Positions 45,529 to 57,722 are shown, counted from the first letter of the stretch. The stretch is 64,000 nucleotides of DNA from Cepaea nemoralis (GCA_014155875.1 JACEFZ010014606.1:42501-106500), one strand, 5' to 3'. Made by a program: numbers and translations. The notes: generated by a model from the sequence alone, not told the origin.

Positions 45529-46790
45529 GCTGGAATAATTCCTTTCAGCCGAGAGAAGTTTCTTGCTTGCGTATGCCACTGGTTTCAAAACTGAAGCATC
45601 GTCTTTTCCTTCCTGTAACAAAGCTGCCCCAATTCCAATCCCACTTGCATCCGTTCTCAACACAAATGATTTGGAAAGGTCCGGGAGCTGTAACACTGGT
45701 TTGCTGACCAAGGCCTCCTTCAACTGACTGTAGGCACTCTCACATTCTGGTGTCCAAACAATTTGGTCCGGGATTCCCTTTTTCAAGGTTTCTGTTAATG
45801 GAGCTCCCAGTTCAATGAAATGTGGTATAAATTTGTGGTAGAATCCACACAACGAGAGAAAAGATCGCACATCTTTCTTCGTTTTTGGCCTTAGAGCATT
45901 TCTGATTTTCTCTAGGTTCTTTTCCTCTGGGACAATGTGTCCTTGAGTGATGGTGTGACCTAGAAATTCCAGAGTCTGGTAACCAATCATGCACTTGGTT
46001 GGGCGAGCGGTAAGCCCTGCTTCCTTGAGCCTATTTAAAACTATTTCCAACGATTGTAAATGGTCATCCAAGCAGTCACTGGAAATCAGAATGTCATCCA
46101 TGAATGAGATGATGGACGGATCCTGTAAAGGATCAAGTAAAGTCCTCATAATGCGAGTAAACACACTAGGTGCATTGCTGAGTCCAAAGGGCATGACCTT
46201 AAATTCGTAATGTCCACTGGGGGTACTGAAAGCCAGCAGTGGTCGAATCTCTGGTTTGACCGGAATCTGATAATACCCGCGACTCAGATCCACCTTTGAG
46301 AAATACCTTGCCTTATGGAGCATCGCGAATAACTGAGTTGGATTCGGCAAAGGTTCCACCTGAAATTGTGTATGACTGTTCAGAAGTCGGTAGTCTATAC
46401 ACAACCGGTGTTATCCACTTGGTTTTCGTAACAAAACCACCCCCGCATTTTATGGGGATGTGGATGGCGCAATCACGTCATCCTCCAGCAGTTTTTGTAT
46501 TTCCTCTTCCAGGGCCTTTTCTTTAGAGAATGGCACTGGGTAAACCTTTTGGCGAACAGGCTCTTGGGTGGTCAAAGTCATATCGAACTCCACCAACCTC
46601 GTTCGTCCTGGTTTATCAGTCAGTATCTCCTTGTGAGACTCGAGAACCTGGGTTATCTTTTCCCTCTCCTGGGAAGTCAGATCAGGGTTCACCTGCACAT
46701 CCTTGTAGGTTTCCTGGTGTACCAGGGGATATTCCCTGCCCTCGTTGGTTCCCACTTCTGTCTCCACTGCAACCGCCATTGCCATGAGGT
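45206..46790 (-). pseudogene. Element A reverse transcriptase and RNase H
   Basis: On the minus strand a linker and leader region (46785-46450) is followed by the reverse transcriptase (46404-45550). Recognisable blocks are CIDYRLLNSHTQ, SKVDLSRGYYQIPV, VMPFGLSNAPSVF and the active site SFMDDILISS near 46100. RNase H starts with LRTDASGIGIGAALLQ near 45640, and its C-terminal part reads VHKFQPYLYGVQFRVQSDHQ near 45400, ending in an acidic tail at 45206. Breaks: a stop just before CIDYR, and an expanded (GA)n tract at 45450-45527 inside RNase H. Only about 65 bp separate its stop from the LTR, so no integrase follows. Confidence 0.9.
45450..45527. repeat. (CT)n microsatellite inside RNase H of element A
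   Basis: A pure CT tract of about 78 bp. On the coding strand it extends the GAG AGA run of the VERE codons, so it grew inside the coding sequence. Confidence 0.93.
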
Positions 46791-46822
46791 GAGCTGCTTT
46801 GTCTCGGGGTCTCTCCTCGTAT

Positions 46823-47053
46823 TATAACAGAGCAGGGAACTCGCAAGACATGTTGTAGTTGTTAATATAAAGTTTATTTGCACATGATGACAATATAGCT
46901 TCTTCTCCGGTCCAAGGCCTGATGTTAACTGCCCTTGCCAACCCAATACGTCACGATTGAGCATCTCTCACCCTTTCACTCTCGATGCTCAATCGTGCTG
47001 TATCTATTTCCCACTAGATCCTAATAATACCCCAGTACTCCCTTACTGTTACA
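46823..47053 (-). mobile_element. LTR element B, left (3') LTR
   Basis: 231 bp, bounded by TATAACAG and CTGTTACA (+ strand). It repeats at 54446-54677 with one C indel as the only difference I see. The adjacent internal CCTCCCC is a polypurine tract GGGGAGG on the minus strand, which sets the element's orientation. Confidence 0.93.
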
Positions 47054-50000
47054 CCTCCCCATGTTTGTTAAAGAATTTTCCTTATAAAGGAAAACTCTTT
47101 ACTCCTACTCCTCTTACTCTATTCCCTCTTTTTCCTTACTTTTTATTGTTCCTCTAATCTTCCCCAAACCAACTCTAACTTAAATGAATATTCAATTTCT
47201 TTAACTTTTTCCCCTGCTATATAGTCAACCCCCTTCTTCTTCGTTTCTGGCCCTTCAACCAACCATAACATATTTACATATCTTTAATAACAATTCAATC
47301 TCAACTTTATATAATACATCATAACATCATAACACGTCTTCTTAAATACTCCTTCTTCTCTTCATAAGCAATCTGCTTAAAATTTCAAACGCTAACACCA
47401 ACTCCTTATTTTTATCACCAACGCTACTAATCCCCCACTTTCAACTAACCTGAAATTACTTTCACACGATAGGAAGACAAAGAATCGGTGGCCACCGGTA
47501 TTTAAAAGAAGAAATAGAACTCTTTCAAAAAAACAACACTCACCTAAATCACACACCCCTTTACCCCCCTATGTCATTTGAGACTTTATGTAATAAAGTC
47601 TACACCAATTATATCTCCCCCAGTACCACTCATTATGGTAACAGTTTACGCTGCTATCTACAGCATCAAATACCAACCATCATCCAAAAATATTCTTCAC
47701 TTCTAAGTGTCTATATATTACAGACACTACCTTACCTCAACCTCACATTGTAATGTTAACCACAAAACACATCCCGAAGACACAATTAAAAAGGTCTATT
47801 ATCCCTTAAGACCTCCTCCAACATTATACACAACACCTCACATAACCTCATCACCTCGTATAACTAATCTTCTCCAATACCTCAGGTTCTCTCTTAATGT
47901 CCATTTCTTATGGGCATATCTACTAAAATGCTTCACTTATGCCGTTATCAACAGCAACCTAGTAACCTTGAAATCTCCCCTTAAATGTTAACCATCAAAC
48001 ACAACATTGTAATCTGACCACTATATACACTACTCTAGCAACCCACTTATTATTCTATCTCTGAAGCTTAATACACCCAAAGGGATAAACATTTACATCC
48101 TGCCCAGGCCATGTAACCCAATGCCTCTCTAAAATCTTCCACCTCTCAATTCATAATTCATGCCGTAACCCACAGCAGCAAAAATAACCACTCATGTCTG
48201 TGACTGCTTGCAATCAACTTTATCTCAGTCCCTTTATTACGGACCCACAAACACCCCATGTCACTATGTCTCCCCTATGTTCATTTCTCATTAACACACT
48301 TACACCCCTTTATTATTGTACTGTTATCCACAGTGTCTAGTCAAACATGGATCCAATTCATGTTTACTCTTCGTCTGGGGTAATTTTCTTATTTTTCTAT
48401 AACCCAGCAATCTCGTGTATATCATGGCTCTTCTGACCCCCCGGAAACTATGTTCAAAACTTTTCTCAGCTTTACCCCACTGAATATATTCATTAATCTT
48501 TTCTTCTCCCATGTGGCTTCTAATCCCATATATTTCTAATTAATGCTTACTTTAGTGTATCTCTAAAGTTTCCCATAACCATTTTACTTGTGTAGTAAGC
48601 TCGTCTTATGCTTCCAGCACTTCATAACCATATCAACCTCATTATGCTGATTATCACAGCCACAAAATACCCATGAACTTACTCTTCACAAAGAGAATGT
48701 GTCTCTCTATTAGCTCTCCGTAGTTTTATTAACTCTTTTCTGAACGAAGGGTCATAATTAAAGCCCCCTGTATTGTCTTTATTCTAGCCAAAACCCTGTA
48801 ATTTAAACATAACTTAATTAACTACTATTTAACACACAAAACAGCGAAATAAAATCACAACAGGACATCAAATCCCCCCCCCCCAAATTTTTATAACAAT
48901 CATTTATGTTTCCCCTCAACTCAACTAAAGGTATGATGATGATGGTGATGATGATGGTGATGATGATACAACATACATCCTATTCTATTATTACCTAATA
49001 CTACTGGTCTCTTTTACGGACCAGTAGTTTATACACAAAATTCTAAGAACACAATAACCCTATTCTAAAATAATAACAATCATTTTACGGGACCAAATCA
49101 AGCAAAAAAAAACATTATACATGAGGCATCAACACTCAGACTCCACAAAACAATTGTCTTCTTGCTAAAGAGAAGGTTTTCAAAAAAAATAATTCCCTTT
49201 ACAATTAACTACGTACAGTGGCCCATCCTCATTGGCCTCATTAATCACTGTAACACATATTTCTTCCTACAATTCATAGCTATTTCGTTATAAAACAAAA
49301 CCATTCAATGTCAAGCATTAATGCCAAAATACTTATATACATATACATATATATATCTATTTCTGTTATCTACAGATCATCATAACGCGGAACAATACTT
49401 GTTCTCCTCGACCAAAATCACTACTCAACAACTGACCGTTCCTTTTTCTGGAAGTCAAACATTGATTATCTCCCCTCACAATTTTCTATCTTTTTCCAGC
49501 CTAACTCCTAATACATTATAACATCTAAAATATCCTCATAAGCAAGCACTGTAAACTACAGTTATTCCAATGTCATCTCAATGTACCAGCCATCATCTAC
49601 TTATTACTTAACCTGTGGCTCGGCACACCAATTGTTTCCCATGGCTTTGTACCAAACATCACTACTGTTAACTACAGTATCTCCACCACGCTACTCCCAT
49701 CAAAAGAACTTGTCTATTTACTATAGACCTCTCACCAAAACAACTAATTCTACTTCTAATTTTCTCGTCTACCCGACGCAATTACTTACGATCATCTCAC
49801 TCACCAGCACTACTCTAAGCTATCCTCCAGTCTTTCCTAGCACTCTTGTATCGTGACGATAATCAAACCGGTCAGCCCTCCTCGGAACACGTTCTCCAAC
49901 ATTCATTTTACTAACCTTGTTTACCTTCTTATCTTTCACTCTTATTCATCGGAATTCTTTCAGAACTGCAACCCACGCCACTTATAACCGACAGCAGACC

Positions 50001-51211
50001 TCTCTTCTCTCGTTCCTGTTAAGAATACTAAACATGTTTTATGAAACATCATTCAGAATGTTAACTCCGTTTTCGTCATACAACTTCCATAATTTCCTTC
50101 CAACGTCAGATATTCTACGAAAAAACATCACCACATTCCAATCCTTTTCTTTCTATCTCTCGATTTTCTCATACTCTATGTTCCACGGTTTATCAACGTC
50201 ACTTATCAACCACTCTTCTCATATTCACACGGACAATGACACACAACCTCGCATCGCGACAACCTAACGTCTCCATACTATTACTACCAAAAAACACTTC
50301 AAACGCCAGCTCAACATTCCAGCAATCATTCACCACAATCTATACGTATTTATCTCCTCTACACACATTGACATAAGACATATCAACGCCACTCTTACAA
50401 TTTATCTATGTACTTCACTTAGGCGACGTCATCACACCTCTCTCCTACTTCTTTCATCACTACGAATACTATAGTTATACTCACGTATGAACTACGCACA
50501 ACCAGACGAATTATTCCAGAGGACTTTCTCAATTCACTGCTTTCTTATATCTCTACTTTACTCAATCACCCACTCCTATACGAAGGTCAGACCCTATACA
50601 TTACCTCTCGCAACTTATATTGCTTTCACAGCACTATCTACCTCATTCTGGTAACTTCATTCTATACTTCTCCACACAACAACTTTCTCAGACTTCTTTC
50701 CCCACAAGCACGACGTAACTCGTATTTTTCAAGCATCCACTTCTACAGTCTCTTAATTCTCACGTTCAACTGTCTACTTTACACACAGGATACTCAGTAC
50801 CTCCTCAATCTATATCTCCTCACCAGACAGTCTCGGTTCACCTGTCAACAATACTATTCTTTCTTCCCAAACCAACAAGCAAAACTATCTCGGACATCAC
50901 GTCATAGCTCTGAGTCAAACTATTTCTAATACGAACATTCATACTTAATTTATCTCTCACCCTCTACTAATTCTGTCCTAAATCTACCCTATTTTACTTA
51001 ATTTACTCTCCCTATATCGTAACCAAACAGAAGATATCCTGTATTACGTAATCCACGTGGAATATCATTTGCCGTAACTCTCTAGCCTCAACAACACCCT
51101 CGACTATTCTGTACCATGTGATACTACACCAACAAAATTCATCTGCCTATTTTAGACAGCTCATATACCTATATGCTCAAATCGCAATTCTTCTCATAAG
51201 CCAAAACTATT
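47054..51211 (-). other. Element B internal region without recognised genes
   Basis: The + strand is C/T/A-rich and short open frames on it are composition effects. On the minus strand stops are frequent. I looked for reverse transcriptase (YxDD), integrase and protease signatures and found none that hold up. A GATGAT-type microsatellite is at 48935-48968. Confidence 0.6.
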
Positions 51212-51556
51212 TCATTTTCCTTCTTCACCCAAGGAATTTAAACCGTTATAGAGTGTGTCCAAGTTAAATATTTCATTGTCTCTCAATACATTAACCCGTC
51301 TTTCACTTATAATGTCATCTTCACTATCTGTTGTCAACTTATTAAAGTACTCAGGTCTTAAGGTCCTAAGGTCTTCTATTTTACTTAAGTCACTTTCTGT
51401 CGTTGAGTAAATTCCCGCTAACTGTCTACCACTATTCTTCTTCTTAAATGAGTTCTTTCTATTTCCTTTATTTGCGTCAGTCTGCTCACTGTTTCCTGTG
51501 TACCTTACGTAACGTTTGTACCTTCCCCATTTCGTCTTCAGACGACACACTAACAA
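51212..51556 (-). CDS. Element B ORF4, unknown
   Basis: 114 residues: a basic N-terminal third (RLKTKWGRYKRYVRY; NSFKKKNSGRQ) and an acidic C-terminal part (TTDSEDDIISER; TLYNGLNSLGEEGK). No family recognised. It overlaps ORF3 by 7 nt in another frame. It could be a continuation of one gag-like protein reached by frameshift, or separate. Confidence 0.4.
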   Translation of the reverse strand: MLVCRLKTKWGRYKRYVRYTGNSEQTDANKGNRKNSFKKKNSGRQLAGIYSTTESDLSKIEDLRTLRPEYFNKLTTDSEDDIISERRVNVLRDNEIFNLDTLYNGLNSLGEEGK

Positions 51557-51834
51557 TAGTTCCCTTCATCAGATTCATTATAGTAGTTCACCTGCAAGCC
51601 ACGTCGGACTCTATTCCCATAGTCATCTTTAAAACGTCTGACTTTCTTTCTCTTTCTCGGTCTTCGTCCCTTAGCCTTCCCTACTTTCTTGTCATATAAG
51701 CTAGTATCTAGTTCTACAGAGTCACTAACCAAAACTCTGTCCGTCTGTCCACCAGCAACTAATACCGTATGAGGGAACATCACGCTTCGATTCAGGATCT
51801 GCTCGTAGTGCAGCTCTCTCATTCTCTGAATCAT
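51550..51834 (-). CDS. Element B ORF3, unknown
   Basis: 94 residues. It carries a strongly basic cluster (GKAKGRRPRKRKKVRRF), which suggests nucleic-acid binding. Its ATG overlaps the ORF2 stop as TGATG. No family recognised. Confidence 0.4.
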   Translation of the reverse strand: MIQRMRELHYEQILNRSVMFPHTVLVAGGQTDRVLVSDSVELDTSLYDKKVGKAKGRRPRKRKKVRRFKDDYGNRVRRGLQVNYYNESDEGNYC

Positions 51835-52025
51835 CAGTAATTAATATCTGTTTCAGCATCACTATAATATTCGGCTGTAGGAATATCTTCTCCGTAACTT
51901 GAATTCTGACAGCTAATATTCCTACACCATTTGGGAATTAGTTTCCTGTCTATAGCTGAAGAACTTGACATGGCACTACCTCTATTTACAATCATACTAT
52001 TCCTTTCCTTAATACTTTTCTTCAT
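51834..52025 (-). CDS. Element B ORF2, unknown
   Basis: 63 residues, Ser-rich, with PKWCRNISCQNSS in the middle. Its ATG overlaps the ORF1 stop as ATGA. No family recognised. Confidence 0.35.
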   Translation of the reverse strand: MKKSIKERNSMIVNRGSAMSSSSAIDRKLIPKWCRNISCQNSSYGEDIPTAEYYSDAETDINY

Positions 52026-52696
52026 TGGCTTCTTTCGTCCTTGGTTTTCGTATGTCTATCTTTCTTACCTTCAACTTTGTCTCCCTTAGTCAAATGAGTT
52101 GGTTTTGACTGAGTTTCTATTAAGTCAGTTTGACTTCCCTTTGTTATCTTGCTGACTGGTTGTACCTGAGTCTGCGTACTACTTTCTATCGTATTACCTG
52201 CTTGCGTCTGTGTCTCTCGGTTTCTTTTCTTTACTAATAACGTCGTCTTCTTTTCCTGTCCACTAGTCACATTCGCAACCATTTTAGGATTAGTCTGTAT
52301 TTTATTTACAGGTTCAACTCTGTCTCTTACACCTGAGTTTAGATATTGTCTTTGTCTTTTTTCAAACCATTCGTCACGCCTTTTTCTAGCGCTTACAGTA
52401 TAGGATGGCCAACTCCTAGAACAGTCTCTCTCATGCCCATTTCTGTATCTCTGATCATTATACCAGCTCCCAACCCTAGTCATCTTTGGATTAACATAAA
52501 TGCTTCTATACTGCCCTCTATTTTCATTAACTAGTGGCTGTCCTCGGCTATTCTTGTTGTTCCTTTTTATCTCATTACCTCTTACATTAGTTGTTTTACT
52601 CTGTAACCAGTGTACGAAACATTCTACCTCGCTGACTGCCATCTTTAACTCTCCTAACCATGCAGTCACGCGTCCTAAGTCTCTGTTCAGGTGCAT
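52022..52696 (-). CDS. Element B ORF1, gag-like, unknown
   Basis: 224 residues, rich in Lys, Arg, Asn, Gln and Thr. The N-terminal LGRVTAWLGELKMAVSEVEC may form a helix, the middle is Arg-rich (RKRRDEWFEKRQRQY), and the C-terminal part is polar (RETQTQAGNTIESSTQTQ). No zinc knuckle. As the first frame after the 5' LTR and leader it occupies the gag position, but similarity to known gags is not recognised. Confidence 0.45.
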   Translation of the reverse strand: MHLNRDLGRVTAWLGELKMAVSEVECFVHWLQSKTTNVRGNEIKRNNKNSRGQPLVNENRGQYRSIYVNPKMTRVGSWYNDQRYRNGHERDCSRSWPSYTVSARKRRDEWFEKRQRQYLNSGVRDRVEPVNKIQTNPKMVANVTSGQEKKTTLLVKKRNRETQTQAGNTIESSTQTQVQPVSKITKGSQTDLIETQSKPTHLTKGDKVEGKKDRHTKTKDERSQ

Positions 52697-53759
52697 TTTT
52701 ACTCTTTATGCTATCTCAGCCTAAAAACAATATCTTCTTCTATATGCTTCTTAGTACCTGGAAAAAACAAACTTGTCTTGAGCTCAGCCGAAATAATTCT
52801 CTACTGTGTCGTGATGAATCTGTTATGCTAAAATATTTCTATATACATCACTAAATCAATTTCACAGTCGTACTCATCTAAATTAACTATATGATTCACA
52901 CAAGAGAATTGTTCAATTAGTCAATTGTACGTAAAATTACCTATGTTCGTTATCGGTTAGAATACGCCAGGAGTCTTGTTCCGCCATGCTGAAATATTCT
53001 TAAATAGAGCAAGAAACACAATTGCAATCTCCTAATTTAAGGAATACACTCACTTGTTTCGTAAAACAGTACAGTTAGTTTCTATGTTTGGGAACCACAC
53101 AATTTTACCCTGATTTTGTTTCTTGATCCAAGCCCGACGTACTTTCCTCGACTCGCCGTTGGATTAAACTCAAAGACCAGGAGTCCGCGTCAGCTGAAAA
53201 TCATTCGCGGAGTTCAGGTAGCAGAGTTCAGGTAGTCTGTCTCTTCCCCCAGGTAACTTCGTCTCTTCAGTTAGTTACTTCTCTTGGGATGCCTGGATAA
53301 TCTTCAACCCCTGGTTGGGTCCCTTCTGAGAGAGTACATCATCGACGTCTTGAGATAGTCAGCCTGACAGACAACAGCGAGCGGCTCTCGATTGCAGTGG
53401 AGCCCCGAGATAGTCGGTCTCGTCAACAAAACATTGGGCAACCCTTATTTATTTACTGTCTCGATTGTTTTATTAAATGTTCTTTCTCACCTGACTCAAC
53501 AATCAGACGACTGGGTTTCTGGATTGCCCATTTATCCAAAGTTCTGTGAAGTCTAAAGCGTGGGTGTCTCAGTTTTTTGAATGATCAAAGAGCAGCACTT
53601 TCCAACAGCAAGTTTCAAATCGATCAAACTCGATCACAGAGCAGTCTTGGTCAGCTCCCCGAAACAACGATGTATGGCAGCGGCTTTGGTAGCCCGTTGA
53701 AACAAACGCCAACGCAGGTGGCGTCTTGGATCAAGCTCTTGAAACTGGCAAAATTCAGG

Positions 53760-54145
53760 CTATGGTAAGCCCTTTGGAAGTGACAATTCTAGGCAACGGC
53801 TATGGTAAGCCCATTGAAAACGACAAAGTTCAGGCACCGGCCATGGTAGGCCTCTTGAGGTAAAAATTTGCAAAACAGCGGGTATGACAAGCCTCTTGAG
53901 GTGAACAATGCAAAGCGCCGGCTATACCAAGCCTCTTGAGTTGTACTATGCAAAGCGACGGCTCTACCAAGCCTCTTGAGTTGTACAATGAAAAGCAACG
54001 GCTATACCAAGCCTCTTGAGTTGTACAATGCAAAGCGACGGCTCTACCAAGCCTCTTGAGTTGTACAATGAAAAGCAACGGCTATACCAAGCCTCTTGAG
54101 TTGTACAATGCAAAGCGACGGCTCTACCAAGCCTCTTGAGTCTAA
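53760..54145 (+). repeat. 41-bp tandem repeat in the element B leader
   Basis: About nine units with CTACCAAGCCTCTTGAGTTG and TACAATGCAAAGCGACGG. The last units alternate between GCGACGGCTCTACC and GCAACGGCTATACC types, an 82-bp higher-order period. It lies between the 5' LTR and ORF1. Confidence 0.88.
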
Positions 54146-54422
54146 TTTGTTTGTTATCTCAAGTCTTTAAAAAAGACCTACAGAGGACCACCCCTGGGCG
54201 GGCTTTTGGCCTCTGTATTCACAGATAACTGAAATTTACAATTTACTGGCTTTCTTCTGAGTGCGCCTTATTACGTTCACTAGTTGTTCTTCAACGTGCC
54301 GCAAGTGTTTCTGGTTATTCATAGGACTGGAGCATGGAACATCTTCTCCGCGATGTTATTCAGCATTACTTCGCGTTGTTTTTTCTTTCTTTATCAACCG
54401 GACCATATCAGGTTCGCATCCT

Positions 54423-54435
54423 GGTCACGGCACCA
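54423..54435 (-). promoter_or_regulatory. Probable primer binding site of element B
   Basis: TGGTGCCGTGACC on the minus strand starts 10 nt inside the 5' LTR end. The TGG start fits pairing with a tRNA 3' CCA. The tRNA is not identified. Confidence 0.5.
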
Positions 54436-54445
54436 TTTCGAGTCC

Positions 54446-54677
54446 TATAACAGAGCAGGGAACTCGCAAGACATGTTGTAGTTGTTAATATAAAGTTTAT
54501 TTGCACATGATGACAATATAGCTTCTTCTCCGGTCCAAGGCCTGATGTTAACTGCCCTTGCCAACCCAATACGTCACGATTGAGCATCTCTCCACCCTTT
54601 CACTCTCGATGCTCAATCGTGCTGTATCTATTTCCCACTAGATCCTAATAATACCCCAGTACTCCCTTACTGTTACA
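54446..54677 (-). mobile_element. LTR element B, right (5') LTR
   Basis: 232 bp, the partner of 46823-47053. The TSD GTAT follows at 54678-54681, after which the element A integrase frame resumes. Confidence 0.93.
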
Positions 54678-56804
54678 GTATTTCCGCAAGAGATTGATAT
54701 GGAAAATCTTCGACTTTCCCCGGATTCGGATCTGATAGTTGGTCCTGGATATCACCCTTTCCACGGGATATGGTCCTTGCCAACCTATCTCCAGTTTGTT
54801 GTTTCCCGTTGGGAGTAGCAACAAGACTTCGTCTCCCACCTCTAGAGATCTGTCTTTAGACCTACGGTTGTAGTAAGCCGCATGTCTTTTTCTGGCCTTT
54901 TTCAAGTTTTGATTCGCCAGAGTCCATCCCTTGTGGAGTTTTTCTTTCAGTTCATCCACGTATTTATAGGAAGAGATCACTTCTTCTGACGTCCCCTCTT
55001 CAGTCCAACTCCTCAACATGGCTTTCAACGGTCCTTTGATTGGACGACCAAACAGCAACGTAGCGGGTGGTAGTCCTGTTGAGCCATGAGGTACTTCCCG
55101 ATAAGCAAAGAGTGCTGCTGGGATATATTCATCCCACCTATCAGGTTTTTCCTGTGCCAGTTTCCTGAGCATTGTCATCAACGTGCCGTTGAAACGCTCT
55201 ACTTGTCCATTGGCTTGAGGTTGGTAAGGGCTGGTATGTATGTGGTTAGAGTGAAACACACTAAATACCTCCTTCATGAGTTTTCCACAAAACTGGGACC
55301 CACTGTCCGTCAGAATTTGATCAGGAAAGCCTAATCGAGTAAAGGCCTCCATCAGTGCGTCCGCCACTCGTTTCGAGTCAATCGTGGTCAACGGTATGGC
55401 TTCACCCCACATTGTACAACAATCCACCATTGTGAGAATATACATGTTCCTCTTCCTAGTCCTAGGAAGTGGACCCACAATATCGATGGCTACCCTCTCG
55501 AAAGGAGAGTTCATGATGGGCATTTCACCCAAGACCACCGGCGCTGTCCAGTGTTTCGGTGCCACCCTCTGGCACTCAGGGCATGACTTCACATACCGAC
55601 GCACATCACCTGTCATTCCTGGCCAATAGTAATGGCAGGAAATTCGCTGCATCGTGGCGGCAATACCCATATGTTCACTGAATGAGATGGTATGACCCAT
55701 ATGAAGAATCTGGGAGCGGTGGGCCTTCGGGACCACCAACTGACCGTGTAGATTGTCTCCCCTTCCGGCTCTCCTGTAGAGTATCATATTCTTCATATAG
55801 TACTGACCCCGTTTGGGTGGATCAGAACTTCTCTGCAGCTTTTTGTAGCAAGGGCGTAGAGTAGCATCCTCACTCTGGGCAGTTCGCAACTCCCCTGGCA
55901 GTGTATTAGTCACATTTGCTTCTGCCTCATCCGTTCTCGTCTGAGAGCGAGTCTGTATTGCTCCCATATGGATTGGCTCCCTGGGCATTCCCAGAAAGAC
56001 ATACCGGCAACCGAGGATTACGGGGAAAATGGGATCGGTCAACACCGCGGCCTTAATGGTGCCGGTGACATGTCTTAACCGAATCTCCACTCTGGCAATG
56101 GGCAATTTCATGGCTATAGCACTCTTCTGTGCAGGCTGTATCTCCATGGTCTTACCTGTGAATTGTTCTGGATGTACCAGATCCGCAGAAATCACGGCCT
56201 CCCCGTCCAGTAATGTGTCGTACAAACACCCCACTTGACGACCGTTAACTTCTACCAATTCCACTACAGGTGGTTTATCATGGTCTGGAGTCTCTTCCTC
56301 GGCCTCGACCTGTTCGATGGGCTCCACCTTAGGTTTCCCGGGGCACACGACGAATTGAGAGTCTCCTGACTTTCCCCTGCAGTCAGTAGCATTGTGCGTA
56401 TTCGATCTGCAGTGTTTGCACCATTTCCCTGTCCTAGATTTTCTAGTGCCGGACTTTAGTGAGCTCTCCTGGTGGCGAGCTTCCTTGTCGACCTTGGCAT
56501 TGTCAGTGTCCACCTGCGTTAAAGTCACTTGACATGCTGCGAAGTGAGGGTTCTTAGTCTTCAATTTGCATTCCTTCGTATTGTGAGAAGGTGACTTACA
56601 AATCGAACACCACTTCTTCGACCATGGTCGTTTTTGTGTAGAGCTCGAAGTGCTCTTGCTTCCCTCCTTCGTCTTCTCCAAACTCTCCTCTGATGTTTTA
56701 ACATATGGTTCCACCTTCTTAGTTCCTGTGCTCTTGGCTTTCTTCAGGTTATGTTTTTTTGTGACTTTTGGCGTTTGTAGAAAGGTTTTCTGCTGCCTCC
56801 CCAT
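54678..56804 (-). CDS. Element A zinc knuckles, protease and integrase
   Basis: An open frame of about 700 own residues on the minus strand (the frame runs a few codons into element B's LTR). The N-terminal part has two CCHC-type knuckles (CSICKSPSHNTKEC; CKHCRSNTHNATDC), the nucleocapsid. A protease-like region near 56250 has YDTLLDGEAVI; the usual D-S/T-G triad is not clear. Integrase follows: an H-H-C-C zinc domain with HMGHTISFSEHMG and SCPECQR near 55600, and a core with AIDIVGPLP, LTDSGSQF and QVERFNGTL (D, D, E). A C-terminal GPY/F-like WQGPYPVERV ends near HINLLRKY, where element B cuts in. Integrase upstream of reverse transcriptase is the key oddity. Confidence 0.92.
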
Positions 56805-57722
56805 GGACCTCGACGAACCGTTCTGCCAATTTCGTCACCATGTCGATTCGTTCCACCCCTTGTTCTCCCAAGAATGTCCTGAGAGGTTTCGACATTTGCT
56901 TTCGCATCTGGTCGACTACAATGAGCTCTTCCAGACTCTCATAGTCATGCGCGAACCCAGCCAAATCCATCCACTTATGGAGATAGGCTTTCAGACACAG
57001 ACTATAGGTGGCGAACAACTTCCCCGGTTCTCGTTTCGCTCCTCGAAATTTTTTCCGGTAGGCATGTGACGTAACCTCGAATCGTTTCAGCAGAGCCGTT
57101 TTCAACTCGTCATAATTGTTCTCGTGTCCTGGCGGCAGGCGGGAATAAACCTCGTAACCGGTCCCGCGTAATCCCTGGGATAGCTTAAGATTCCATTTAT
57201 CACGTTCCAGACCCATCGCTACCGACATAGCCTCGAAGCGTTGAAGGTACTGGTCAATCTTCTCCTTGTCCTCTTCGTAGATTGCTAGAAGGAACTTCAT
57301 AGCATGGTAGCTATGTCCACCTACTGGTGTTGAGCCAGGGAGAGAGGAACCTCCCACTGCTCCCTCAGTTTCCCCACTAGATTGCCTCTTCAGCTCGAGT
57401 TCCCGCATTCGGTACTCGTGCTCCCTTTTTTCTGAGCTTCTTGTTTAGCTTCCGATCTCTTAGCAGCCTGTTTAGCTTCAAGTTTCTTAGCTGCTTGTTC
57501 AGCTTCAAATTTCTTAGCTGCTTGCTCAGCTTCAAGTTTCTTAGCTGCCTGCTTAGCTTCAAGTTCCAGCCTTCTAGTGGCTTGCTCTGCCTCAAGTTTC
57601 TTAGCAGTTTGCTCTAACTCAATCCTTCTCAATTCCATTTCGGCCTTCCGATCTTCCCTTTCTGCTTGAAGATAATCTCTCCCCACCTCCTGTATGTAAT
57701 CTGTTAGTGCAGAACCCGACAA
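56749..57722 (-). pseudogene. Element A gag (capsid part), one frameshift
   Basis: On the minus strand the N-terminal piece (57722-57420) is a long charged coiled coil with KKLEAEQAAKK repeats. The capsid-like piece (57408-56749) has IDQYLQRFEAMSVAMG and LKTALLKRFEVTSHAYRKKF, the gag capsid or SCAN-like fold of gypsy elements. The two pieces are out of frame at a run of A near 57425, a single-base indel in a homopolymer. It overlaps the next frame (knuckles, protease, integrase) by 56 nt. Confidence 0.85.

Larger units (their letters stand above)
46823..54677 (-). mobile_element. LTR element B (7.9 kb), nested in element A
   Basis: Near-identical LTRs of 231-232 bp are flanked by the 4-bp target duplication GTAT (46819-46822 and 54678-54681). 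It interrupts element A between integrase and reverse transcriptase. Internal DNA has strong strand asymmetry, purine-rich on the coding minus strand. Only gag-like basic and polar frames near the 5' side are seen (51212-52696). No reverse transcriptase, integrase, protease or RNase H motif is found. It looks like a non-autonomous or heavily diverged LTR element. Confidence 0.88.

Noticed and set aside
47054..51200. Short + strand proteins in element B
   Set aside because: They run opposite to the element and result from C/T/A-rich composition without stops. No family resemblance.
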